In this document: positions 9,901 through 16,015 of the stretch, one piece after another
Layout: the number at the start of each line of letters is the position of its first letter
Position numbering within the stretch: the stretch's first letter is position 1
Source: Bradyrhizobium sp. WBOS07
Lineage (GTDB): Bacteria > Pseudomonadota > Alphaproteobacteria > Rhizobiales > Xanthobacteraceae
Assembly: GCF_024585165.1 (NCBI RefSeq)
Contig: NZ_CP029008.1
Span: 6,157,501-6,221,500, forward strand
Length of the DNA stretch: 64,000 bases
Reading direction: 5' to 3'
Position numbers and translations under genes: made by a program
The notes under the pieces: model-generated
What the model was told of the DNA's origin: nothing
The model's database searches: none
The model's input: the letters and a program-made list of their open reading frames with translations, nothing else

Positions 9901-10143
9901 GCCATCATGGCGGGCCTGCTGCCGATCATGTGGAGCACTGGAGCCGGATCGGAGATCATGCAGCGCATCGCGCTGCCGATGATCGGCGGGATGATCTCAT
10001 CGACCCTGCTGACGCTGATCGTGATCCCCGCGATCTTCGGCCTGGTCAAGGGCTTCCACCTGCCGCCCGAGGCCCAGGGACAACCGACCGAAATGACAAA
10101 GCCGATCAGTCCGGGATTGCGGGTGCTGCAGTCTGCCGAATGA
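6958..10143 (+). CDS. cusA: CusA/CzcA-family heavy metal RND efflux pump
   Basis: 1061 residues; the ATG overlaps the cusB stop. An in-frame open stretch continues upstream but lies over cusB in another frame and is not part of the protein. HME-RND architecture is clear: TM1 (LLLVLFGTGFAAAAGLYALI), the conserved DAIPDLSDTQVIVYTEYPGQ, large periplasmic loops, and two blocks of about six TM helices. GAMVDAAIVMIENAHKHLE in TM4 holds the proton-relay Asp region of CusA/CzcA pumps, and VPALMVIFVRGR closes the first half. The pump exports monovalent (Cu/Ag) or divalent cations using the proton gradient. No CusC-type outer-membrane factor is encoded in this window, so the channel must come from elsewhere or lie unrecognised. 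Confidence 0.93.
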   Translation: MIARIIAWSARNLLLVLFGTGFAAAAGLYALIHLPLDAIPDLSDTQVIVYTEYPGQAPQVIEDQVTYPLTTAMLTVPKSKVVRGFSFFGASFVYVIFEDGTDIYWARSRVLELLNGAASRLPAGVSPTIGPDATGVGWVYQYAVLSKELNLADTRTIQDWNLKFALAKAEGVAEVASIGGFVKQYNVVLDPQRMRDRGISMQKVREAIRASNADVGGRTVELAEFEYVIRGKGYIKSINDLGNIVLKTSNGTPVLLRDVANVELGPDERRGITELNGEGEVASGIVLQRFGVNALDVIENVKRRFKEIASSLPKSVEIVPVYDRSGLIYAAIDTLKDTLFEESIVVALVCIVFLLHVRSALVAIVMLPVGVLMAFGAMKLLGLGSNIMSLGGIAIAIGAMVDAAIVMIENAHKHLERARPDQSRVQILIEAASEVGPALFFSLLIITVSFMPIFTLESQEGRLFSPLAFTKTFAMAAAALLSVTLVPALMVIFVRGRIVPESRNFINRFLIWIYRPVIKGVLRARTLVILASLVVLAVTIWPAGRLGTEFMPTLNEGTLLYMPTTLPGISVTKAAELMQIQDRIIKSFPEVASVYGKAGRAATATDPAPTEMFETIVNLKPREQWRPGVTIDSLIAEMDKALQFPGVSNAWTMPIKARIDMLSTGIRTPVGVKVMGTDLVEIDRLARQVERVIKTVPGTSSAYAERGIGGYYLEIVPDREALARYGILIQDVQDTIAAALGGQTVTTTVEGRQRFTVNMRYPRDLRDNPKAIASDILVPMPAGGAVPLGEVAKVEPARGPTSIRTENGQLATYIYVDIRDRDIGSYVADAQRAVTESIQFPAGTYVVWSGQYEYLQRAAARLKIVVPVTLTIIFLLLYLNFKALTETLIVMLSLPFALVGGIWMMWWFGFNLSVAVAVGFIALAGVAAETGVVMLIYLDHALAETKGRRDAEGRVFTRADLHDAIMVGAVERVRPKMMTVVAIMAGLLPIMWSTGAGSEIMQRIALPMIGGMISSTLLTLIVIPAIFGLVKGFHLPPEAQGQPTEMTKPISPGLRVLQSAE

Positions 10144-10251
10144 GGTCAGTCATGTCGAACCGCTGTCAGGAATGGCGGGGCGATGGAATTGATCGCCGCA
10201 TTGGCCGTCACCGCGCTAATATTGGAAACGGCGATGCCAGGAGATGCGCGC

Positions 10252-10863
10252 ATGGGCTTCTACAACGACGTCATTCTGCCGCGGCTTTGCGACCTTGCGA
10301 TGCGGAACAAGAAACTTGCGCCCTACCGGCAACGCGCGGCCCGCGCGGCCCAGGGCCGGGTCCTCGAGATCGGCGTCGGGTCCGGCCGCAACCTGCCGTT
10401 CTACGGAGCTACGGTGACGCAGCTTGTGGGTCTCGAGCCCGCTCCAAGGCTTCTCGAGATGGCGCGACACGCGCCGCATCTGGAGACTCCGGTCGATCTC
10501 GTCGAAGCTTCGGCCGAGGCTATGCCGACCGAGAACCGCAGCATCGACACGGTCCTGACGACCTGGACCATGTGCAGCATTCCGGACGTCGATCGCGCGA
10601 TGACGGAGGCCCGCCGTGTGCTGAAACCGGGCGGGAAGCTGATCTTCGTCGAGCATGGCCGCGCGCCCGAACCGAACGTGCGCTGGTGGCAAGATCGCCT
10701 GACCCCCGCATGGACGCGCATCTCGGGCGGTTGTCATCTCAACCGGGACATCGCTGACATCTTGACTCGCAACGGCTTTCGCATCGACGAGATGCGCACC
10801 GGCTATATGAACGGGCTGAAGCCCATGACGTTTATGTACGAGGGCGAGGCGAGCCCCCGTTGA
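10252..10863 (+). CDS. Class I SAM-dependent methyltransferase
   Basis: 203 residues from ATG 10252, chosen because AGGAGA lies 8 nt upstream and MGFYNDVILPRLCDLAM is the natural N-terminus; an in-frame ATG at 10183 adds an unconvincing hydrophobic stretch. Motif I (VLEIGVGSGRNLPFY), the acidic post-I loop (VGLEPAPRLLEMA), motif II region (DTVLTTWTMCSIPD) and post-III (VLKPGGKLIFVEHG) mark a UbiE/Methyltransf_11-type fold. It lies between cusA and the DUF411 gene on the same strand. The substrate is unknown; a role in metal or metalloid methylation is possible but there is no specific motif for it. Confidence 0.85.
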   Translation: MGFYNDVILPRLCDLAMRNKKLAPYRQRAARAAQGRVLEIGVGSGRNLPFYGATVTQLVGLEPAPRLLEMARHAPHLETPVDLVEASAEAMPTENRSIDTVLTTWTMCSIPDVDRAMTEARRVLKPGGKLIFVEHGRAPEPNVRWWQDRLTPAWTRISGGCHLNRDIADILTRNGFRIDEMRTGYMNGLKPMTFMYEGEASPR

Positions 10864-10915
10864 TGCCTGAGACGCTCCGGCCTCGAGATCCAGCGATGAA
10901 GAAAGGAATCCGAAG

Positions 10916-11416
10916 ATGAGGGAACGCGGACATGTGATGACCCGTCGGTCACTTGCAGGGCTGATGGCGGCGGCAGTGGCGGCAGTGGCGGCAGTGCTGG
11001 TCAGGCCTGCCGTTGCGGCGCAGGCCCAAGACGCCACCATCACGGTGCATAGGGATCCGAGCTGCGGCTGTTGCGCGGGCTGGGTGCAGCACCTCCGGGA
11101 CGCAGGATTTGTCGTCCAAGTGGAGGAGACCGCCGATCTCGACGTAGTTCGGAATCGTCTCGGCATCCCCTCGGACCTGGCCGCGTGTCACACGGCGGAG
11201 GTCGCAGGTTATCTCATCGAGGGCCATGTGCCGGCCGCAGCCGTGCGGCGCCTCCTCTCGGAGCGCCCCATTGCGAAAGGGCTCGCTGTGCCGGGCATGC
11301 CGGTCGGATCGCCCGGGATGGAAGGCGGCAAGCCGGAGCCCTACACGGTCGTGCTGTTCGGTGCCGATGGTCAAAGGCCATTCATGCGCTTTGTCGGCTC
11401 GCAGGTGATCGGTTGA
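10916..11416 (+). CDS. DUF411 metal-binding protein
   Basis: 166 residues. The N-terminus carries a Tat-like signal (TRRSLAGLMAAAVAAVAA) followed by the DUF411 core: ITVHRDPSCGCCAGWVQHLR with its CxCC metal-ligand motif, the downstream conserved Cys in DLAACHTAEVAGY, VEGHVPA-like IEGHVPAAAVRRLL, and the final Gly-Met region GLAVPGMPVGSPGME. DUF411 proteins are small periplasmic proteins repeatedly found in copper and other metal resistance clusters. A second start at 10937 would begin directly at the Tat motif and is equally possible. The gene is the last member of the same-strand metal cluster. Confidence 0.88.
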   Translation: MRERGHVMTRRSLAGLMAAAVAAVAAVLVRPAVAAQAQDATITVHRDPSCGCCAGWVQHLRDAGFVVQVEETADLDVVRNRLGIPSDLAACHTAEVAGYLIEGHVPAAAVRRLLSERPIAKGLAVPGMPVGSPGMEGGKPEPYTVVLFGADGQRPFMRFVGSQVIG

Positions 11417-11471
11417 GCTGGATATGGCGAGCTGTGCGGCGGCAGCTTCAACGGGCACTGACGCCGTTGAG

Positions 11472-11515
11472 CCTCATGCTGAGGAGGCGCGTCAGCGCCG
11501 TCTCGAACGACGAGG
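11472..11515. repeat. REP-like palindromic intergenic element
   Basis: A CCTCATG...GAGG unit surrounds a perfect hairpin GGCGC-GTCA-GCGCC (11486-11499) and ends CTCGAACGACGAGG. I recognise this type of CTCATGxTGAGGAGGCGCG / CTCGAAC sequence as a common dispersed element in Bradyrhizobium intergenic DNA. It sits between the convergent DUF411 and GFA genes, where it could also act as a transcription stop. Confidence 0.55.
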
Positions 11516-11586
11516 CGTGCGCGCAGGCGCCGCCACGAGTCATACCTGCCCCTGGATGACGCCGAAGGAGCCGGTGTCATCCTCCG

Positions 11587-11994
11587 CTATGGCTGCGGCG
11601 GATAGCGCTCGAACGTCGGCAGTTCGTGCGCGTGCTCCATCCAGCGCAGGCGTTCGGCGACCTGGATCTGCATGGACGGCGGCACAGCCTCGGGATCGTC
11701 GTAGGTCGCGCTCTGGATGTCGATCATTCCGGGCAACAGGCTGGCATTGAAGTAGAACAGGCCGGTGCCGCAATTGCCGCAAAAATGCCGCCGACCGTGT
11801 TCCGACGAGCTGTAGATCCTGGGCTCGCCCTTGGTCACCTTGACGGCGTTCTCCGGATACATCGTCCAGCCGACCACCGGAGCGCCGGCGTGGAGCCGGC
11901 AATCGCGGCAGTGGCACAGCGCGTGCACGATCGCGTCGCCCTCGACCTCATAACGGATTGCGCCACAGTGACAGCCGCCGGTGATGGTGCTCAT
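11587..11994 (-). CDS. GFA-family (CENP-V/GFA) zinc protein
   Basis: 135 residues with the GFA fold signature: GGCHCGAIRYEV at the N-terminus, HCRDC around residue 30, and FCGNCGTGLF near residue 75. These cysteines bind zinc in glutathione-dependent formaldehyde-activating enzyme relatives. Most GFA proteins have no proven substrate, and the original enzyme assignment has been questioned, so only the family should be taken. It is read leftward, convergent with the DUF411 gene, and is separated by 163 nt from the end of acr3, so it may or may not be co-transcribed with the arsenic operon. Confidence 0.85.
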   Translation of the reverse strand: MSTITGGCHCGAIRYEVEGDAIVHALCHCRDCRLHAGAPVVGWTMYPENAVKVTKGEPRIYSSSEHGRRHFCGNCGTGLFYFNASLLPGMIDIQSATYDDPEAVPPSMQIQVAERLRWMEHAHELPTFERYPPQP

Positions 11995-12157
11995 GCGTTT
12001 CTCCCGATCGAATATTGGCTTTGCCGATCGATAGCTCTCGCGATTTGCGGCATCAACGGCGCAATCGATTTGCGCTTGCGTCCTACTGTCGCGTGACAGC
12101 TGCTGCCATCACGCGCTGACCTGGGATTCGTTCTGGAGAATGCGTCGGGCTGACGCC

Positions 12158-13219
12158 TTACTGGCGGGCTTCCAAAGCCGTGGCAGCGCTGGCGGCGCCC
12201 GCTTCATACCAGCCCCGCGTCGCCTTGACGATGCGGACGACGGACAGCATCACGGGCACCTCGACCAGCACGCCGACCACGGTCGCCAGCGCAGCGCCGG
12301 AATCCAGGCCGAACAGGCTGATCGCGGCGGCGACCGCCAGCTCGAAGAAATTGCTCGCGCCGATGAGGGCGGCTGGAGCTGCGACACACCAGGCCACGCC
12401 AAACCGCCGGCTCAGCCAATACGCCAGGCCCGCATTGAGATAGACCTGGACCAGGATCGGCACGGCGAGGATGGCAATGACGAGCGGCTGGCTGACGATC
12501 TGCTCGCCCTGGAAGCCGAACAGCAGCACCAATGTGGCGAGCAGCGCGACCAGCGACAGAGGCTGCAGCGTGCGCATGACGCGGTCGAAGCCGGCAGTGC
12601 CGCTTCGCAGCAGCACCTTGCGCCACAGCTGTGCGACGATCACGGGAACCACGATGTAGAGCAGGACGGAGAGCAGCAGCGTGCCCCAGGGCACGCTGAT
12701 CGAGGCGACACCCAGCAGCAGTCCCACCAGCGGCGCGAACAGGAACACCATGATCACGTCGTTCAGGGCGACCTGGCTCAGCGTGTAGTGAGGCTCGCCC
12801 TCGCACAGGTTCGACCACACGAACACCATCGCGGTGCAGGGCGCGGCCGCCAGCAGAATCAGGCCGGCGATGTAGGACGAAATCTGGCCGGCCGGCAGCA
12901 GCGGCGCGAAGAGATGGCCGATGAAGAAGGAGCCGAGCAGCGCCATCGAGAACGGCTTCACCGCCCAATTGATGAAGAGGGTGACGCCGACGCCGCGCCA
13001 ATGTTTCCGCACCTCGCCCAGCGAGCCGAAGTCGATCTTCAGCAGCATCGGCACGATCATGAGCCAGATCAGGACCGCGACCGGCAGGTTGACCTTGGCG
13101 ACCTCGGCGGCCGCGACCGTGCCGAAGAAACCGGGCATGACGTGCCCCAGCGCGACGCCGACGACGATGCAAAGCGCGACCCACAGCGTGAGGTAGCGTT
13201 CGAAGATGCCCATCGTCAC
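12158..13219 (-). CDS. acr3: Arsenite efflux permease, ACR3 family
   Basis: 353 residues with ten predicted membrane helices. The conserved Cys of ACR3 transporters is present in LLAAAPCTAMVFVWSNL, and the conserved Glu in IGASNFFELAVAAAI. The permease exports arsenite (and often antimonite) across the inner membrane by proton exchange. The GTG at 13219 overlaps the arsC stop (GTGA); an ATG at 13213 is an alternative. No arsA ATPase gene is nearby, as is usual for ACR3. It is the last gene of the leftward arsR-arsC-acr3 operon. Confidence 0.95.
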   Translation of the reverse strand: MTMGIFERYLTLWVALCIVVGVALGHVMPGFFGTVAAAEVAKVNLPVAVLIWLMIVPMLLKIDFGSLGEVRKHWRGVGVTLFINWAVKPFSMALLGSFFIGHLFAPLLPAGQISSYIAGLILLAAAPCTAMVFVWSNLCEGEPHYTLSQVALNDVIMVFLFAPLVGLLLGVASISVPWGTLLLSVLLYIVVPVIVAQLWRKVLLRSGTAGFDRVMRTLQPLSLVALLATLVLLFGFQGEQIVSQPLVIAILAVPILVQVYLNAGLAYWLSRRFGVAWCVAAPAALIGASNFFELAVAAAISLFGLDSGAALATVVGVLVEVPVMLSVVRIVKATRGWYEAGAASAATALEARQ

Positions 13220-13743
13220 GCCACGTCGCCTCTGTTGGACGTCGCGCCGTCGGAGCGGCCGATCTCGCGCAGCCTGGTGCCGAGCGAGAGCTTGTCAATG
13301 CTCCGCAGCGGAAGGCTCACGAACGTATCAATCCGGTTCTTCAGATAGCGGAACGCGGTGACGAACGCAGCCTGCTTCTCCAGATCCGTGCCTTCGGCGG
13401 CGGCAGGGTCCTCGATGCCCCAGTGCGCTGTCATCGGCTGGCCTGGCCAGATCGGACAGGACTCGCCGGCGGCGTTGTCGCAAACGGTGAAGACGAAATC
13501 CATCACCGGCGCATCGGGCGCGGCGAACTCGAGCCAGCTTTTCGAGCGCATGCCGTCGGTCGGGTACTCCAGGGTCTCGAGCGTGCGCAGCGCCAGCGGA
13601 TGCACCGCGCCCTTTGGCGTGCTTCCGGCGGAGAAGGCCCGAAAGCGGCCGGCGCCGTCCTTGCGGAGGATCGACTCGGCCAGGATGGATCGCGCCGAAT
13701 TGCCGGTGCATAGAAACAGGACGTTGTAGATCGGGTCAGGCAC
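13216..13743 (-). CDS. arsC: Arsenate reductase, LMW-phosphatase type
   Basis: 175 residues. The N-terminal P-loop CTGNSARS (Cys12 to Arg18) is the catalytic site of low-molecular-weight phosphatase-type arsenate reductases. Further conserved elements are SAGSTPKG, the Cys in VFTVCDNAAGESCPIWPG, and the phosphatase-like Asp region HWGIEDPA. The enzyme reduces arsenate to arsenite, which acr3 then exports. The gene overlaps arsR by 8 nt upstream and acr3 by 4 nt downstream, indicating translational coupling. The tail of about 25 residues after LSLGTRLREIG is longer than the catalytic core requires. Confidence 0.95.
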   Translation of the reverse strand: MPDPIYNVLFLCTGNSARSILAESILRKDGAGRFRAFSAGSTPKGAVHPLALRTLETLEYPTDGMRSKSWLEFAAPDAPVMDFVFTVCDNAAGESCPIWPGQPMTAHWGIEDPAAAEGTDLEKQAAFVTAFRYLKNRIDTFVSLPLRSIDKLSLGTRLREIGRSDGATSNRGDVA

Positions 13744-14098
13744 GGCTTCGCTCCTTCCGTTTCGGCGAGCAGCAGGATTGCAGAGTTTCGACGACGGGAT
13801 TGCAGACCTCGGGACGTCCGCCGCAGCAATCGCGCAACAGGAACACCGCGATGTCGCGGAATTCGCCGAGATTGGCGCGGTAGACGATCGAGCGGCTGTG
13901 CCGCTCGGAGGAGACGAGGCGCGCCCGGCTCAGGATCGCCAGATGCGCGGACAGCGTATTCTGCGGAACCTCGAGCAGGCGGGCGAGATCGCCGGCGGCA
14001 AGGCCGTCGGGCTCATGTCTCACCAGCGTCCGGAATGCCTCCAGGCGGGTCGGCTGAGCCAGTGCGGCGAGGGCGAGGACGGCTTCTTCGTTTTCCAT
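13736..14098 (-). CDS. arsR: ArsR-family arsenic-responsive repressor
   Basis: 120 residues with a winged helix-turn-helix: LAALAQPTRLEAFRTL, recognition region VPQNTLSAHLAIL, wing SSERHSRSIVYRAN. It lacks the ELCVCDL metal site of plasmid ArsR; instead it has Cys91-Cys92 and Cys99 at the C-terminus (DCCGG...C), the same CC-x6-C type of layout as the Acidithiobacillus ArsR C-terminal site, plus Cys109-Cys110. It heads the leftward operon. Its ATG lies inside an operator-like element (14095-14122), so binding would block both transcription and access to the start region. Confidence 0.93.
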   Translation of the reverse strand: MENEEAVLALAALAQPTRLEAFRTLVRHEPDGLAAGDLARLLEVPQNTLSAHLAILSRARLVSSERHSRSIVYRANLGEFRDIAVFLLRDCCGGRPEVCNPVVETLQSCCSPKRKERSRA

Positions 14099-14122
14099 AT
14101 ATCCAGATTTATGGAATTATGA
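14095..14122 (-). promoter_or_regulatory. ArsR-type operator copy 1 (arsR promoter)
   Basis: Read on the minus strand this 28-nt element starts TCATAATTC and ends TCTGGATATATGG. It matches copy 2 at 22 of 28 positions in the opposite orientation and includes the arsR start codon (14098-14096). Confidence 0.6.
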
Positions 14123-14157
14123 GGCCGAGTCAATCTGAATCTCGTCCGTCGCCGCAA

Positions 14158-14185
14158 TCATAATTCGAATATTCTAGAAATATGG
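14158..14185 (+). promoter_or_regulatory. ArsR-type operator copy 2 (arsR2 promoter)
   Basis: The 28-nt element begins TCATAATTC and ends with the core ATTCTAGAAATATGG, an imperfect dyad around CTAG. It lies 28 nt upstream of the arsR2 ATG. Copies 1 and 2 are arranged head to head in the divergent promoter region. Confidence 0.65.
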
Positions 14186-14213
14186 TTTGACAGCGCGTGC
14201 GAACGAGTGCAGC

Positions 14214-14540
14214 ATGAACGTCATGAAGATCGCCGACGCAGCAGCACGTCTGGAGGCCCTGGGCAATCAAACCCGGCTCCAGATCTACCGGGCCCTGGTC
14301 CGGGCCGGGCACGCCGGCATGCCCGTCGGCCGCCTGCAGGAGAAGCTGAAGATTCCGGCATCGACGCTGTCGCATCACATCAAGGCCCTCGTAGCGGTCG
14401 GGCTCGTCAGCCAGGTCAGGGAATCGACCACGCTGATCTGCCACGCGAACTTTGACGCGATGCGCGGCCTCCTCGCCTTCCTGGCGGCGGAATGCTGCGC
14501 CGACGAAGCCGGCTGCAAGGCAGCGCAAACGGCGGCGTGA
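14214..14540 (+). CDS. arsR: Second ArsR-family regulator
   Basis: 108 residues from ATG 14214; a TTG at 14187 in frame is probably not used because it adds a short unconserved leader. The winged helix is clear: RLEALGNQTRLQIYRAL, IPASTLSHHIKALV, wing SQVRESTTLICHAN. The C-terminus has Cys94-Cys95 and Cys101 (ECCADEAGC), matching the CC-x5-C arsenite site known from Acidithiobacillus ferrooxidans ArsR. It is divergent from arsR1 and first in a rightward unit with a flavoprotein and an MFS exporter. Sequence identity to arsR1 is low, so the two may respond to different arsenicals while reading a similar operator. Confidence 0.9.
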   Translation: MNVMKIADAAARLEALGNQTRLQIYRALVRAGHAGMPVGRLQEKLKIPASTLSHHIKALVAVGLVSQVRESTTLICHANFDAMRGLLAFLAAECCADEAGCKAAQTAA

Positions 14541-14550
14541 TCCTTTTGCG

Positions 14551-14578
14551 ATCTTGTTCGATGATTCTAGAAATATGG
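14551..14578 (+). promoter_or_regulatory. ArsR-type operator copy 3 (flavoprotein gene)
   Basis: Contains the same 15-nt core ATTCTAGAAATATGG (14564-14578) as copy 2, plus TTCGA upstream (21 of 28 positions in all). It lies directly before the ribosome binding site of the flavoprotein gene, so this gene may have its own ArsR-controlled promoter. Confidence 0.6.
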
Positions 14579-14589
14579 GAGAAGCGGGA

Positions 14590-15963
14590 ATGAACGCCAA
14601 AATGAACGTCAAGACCGTCGCCATCATCGGGGCAGGGCCGGTCGGCCTCGCAGCCGCCGCTCATGTGCTCGAGCGCGGCATGTCGCCGATCGTGCTCGAG
14701 GCCGGGCCTGAAGCCGCGCACGCGATCCGCCAGTGGCAGCATGTCCAGCTGTTCTCGCCATGGGAATACAATGTCGACAAGGCGGCGGCGCGCCTGCTCG
14801 CGCCGACGGGATGGAATTCGCCGGACCCGCAATCCTATCCGACCGGTGGCGAGCTGATCGACCGCTATCTGACGCCGCTCGCGACGCGCACGAAGCTGCG
14901 CGAGACGATCCGGACCTCGAGCCGGGTCACGGCGATCAGCCGCGCCGGCTTCGACAAGGCGAAGACGAAGGGCAGGGAGCGGGCGCCGTTCGAGATCCGT
15001 TATCAGAACGGCAGGGGTCCCGAGATGCTGCATGCCGATGCCGTCATCGACGTCTCGGGCACGTGGTTCTCTCCCAATCCCGCCGGCAGCAACGGTTTGC
15101 CCGCGATCGGCGAGCGCGAGCGCGCCGACCGCATCGCCTATGGCATGCCGGATGTGCGGGGCACGGAGCGCGCCAGATATGCCGGCAAGATTGTCGCCGT
15201 GCTCGGTGCCGGCCATTCCGCGGTCGGTACGCTGATCGATCTCGCGCAGCTCGCGGGCGAGGTACCGGGCACGCAGGCGATCTGGCTGTTGCGCGGCGCC
15301 GATCCCGCCAAGTCCTTCGGCGGCGGCGGCAACGACAAGCTTGCCGCGCGCGGCGAACTGGGCTCCGCCTTTGCCGCGCTCGTGACCGCCGGCAAGATCA
15401 GGGTGGAGAGCGAATTCGGCGTCACGCACCTTTCGGAGTCCGAAGGCCGCCTCAGGATCTCGGCCGGCAGCGGCTGCGGTGCGCGCAGTGTGGTGGCGGA
15501 CGAGCTCGTCGTCTCCACCGGCTTTCGCCCCGATCTGTCGTTCCTGTCCGAGCTGCGGCTGCGGCTCGATCCGGCCATCGAGGCGCCTGTCGCGCTCGCG
15601 CCGCTGATCGATCCCAACGAGCACAGCTGCGGCACGGTCCGTCCGCACGGCGCGCGCGAGCTCGCGCATGACGAGCCGGGCTTCTATCTCGCCGGCATGA
15701 AGTCCTACGGCCGTGCACCGACCTTCCTGATGATGACCGGATACGAGCAGGTGCGCTCCATCGCGGCCGACATTGCCGGCGACAAGAAGGCTGCCGCTCG
15801 GGTCGAGCTCGTGCTGCCGGAGACCGGCGTCTGCACGCGCGGTGGTGTCGAGGCGGCGGATGCGGGATGCTGTGGCGGTCCGGCAAAGGAGGAGAGCTCA
15901 GCCTGCTGCGCCGCCGACGAAAACGCCAAGAAGGCAGGCCGCACCGGCTGTGGCTGTTCATGA
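14590..15963 (+). CDS. FAD/NAD(P)-binding oxidoreductase with Cys-rich tail (ArsO-like)
   Basis: 457 residues from ATG 14590, with GGGAGA 8 nt upstream; ATG 14575 is an in-frame alternative inside the operator. Residues 10-40 hold an FAD dinucleotide-binding motif (IIGAGPVGLAAAAHVLERG), a second nucleotide-binding Rossmann motif is at VAVLGAGHSAVGTL-like sequence near residue 205, and the late motif is ELVVSTGFRPDLSF. This is the flavin monooxygenase / thioredoxin reductase-like fold seen in ArsO proteins of arsenic islands. The last 40 residues are unusual: DAGCCGGP, SSACCAADE, TGCGCS, giving eight or more cysteines in three clusters that could bind arsenite or a metal. Reaction and substrate are unknown; an arsenical or thiol-arsenic redox step is inferred from context. 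Confidence 0.8.
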   Translation: MNAKMNVKTVAIIGAGPVGLAAAAHVLERGMSPIVLEAGPEAAHAIRQWQHVQLFSPWEYNVDKAAARLLAPTGWNSPDPQSYPTGGELIDRYLTPLATRTKLRETIRTSSRVTAISRAGFDKAKTKGRERAPFEIRYQNGRGPEMLHADAVIDVSGTWFSPNPAGSNGLPAIGERERADRIAYGMPDVRGTERARYAGKIVAVLGAGHSAVGTLIDLAQLAGEVPGTQAIWLLRGADPAKSFGGGGNDKLAARGELGSAFAALVTAGKIRVESEFGVTHLSESEGRLRISAGSGCGARSVVADELVVSTGFRPDLSFLSELRLRLDPAIEAPVALAPLIDPNEHSCGTVRPHGARELAHDEPGFYLAGMKSYGRAPTFLMMTGYEQVRSIAADIAGDKKAAARVELVLPETGVCTRGGVEAADAGCCGGPAKEESSACCAADENAKKAGRTGCGCS

Positions 15964-16015
15964 TGCGGATCCCACCAGACGGGAGGAGAGCATTCGGAGC
16001 CTGAGCGGGGGACCG

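Noticed and set aside
14187..14213. TTG start for arsR2, or TTGACA as its -35 box
   Set aside because: The added residues are not part of the fold, and no -10 box lies at proper distance; ATG 14214 is simpler.
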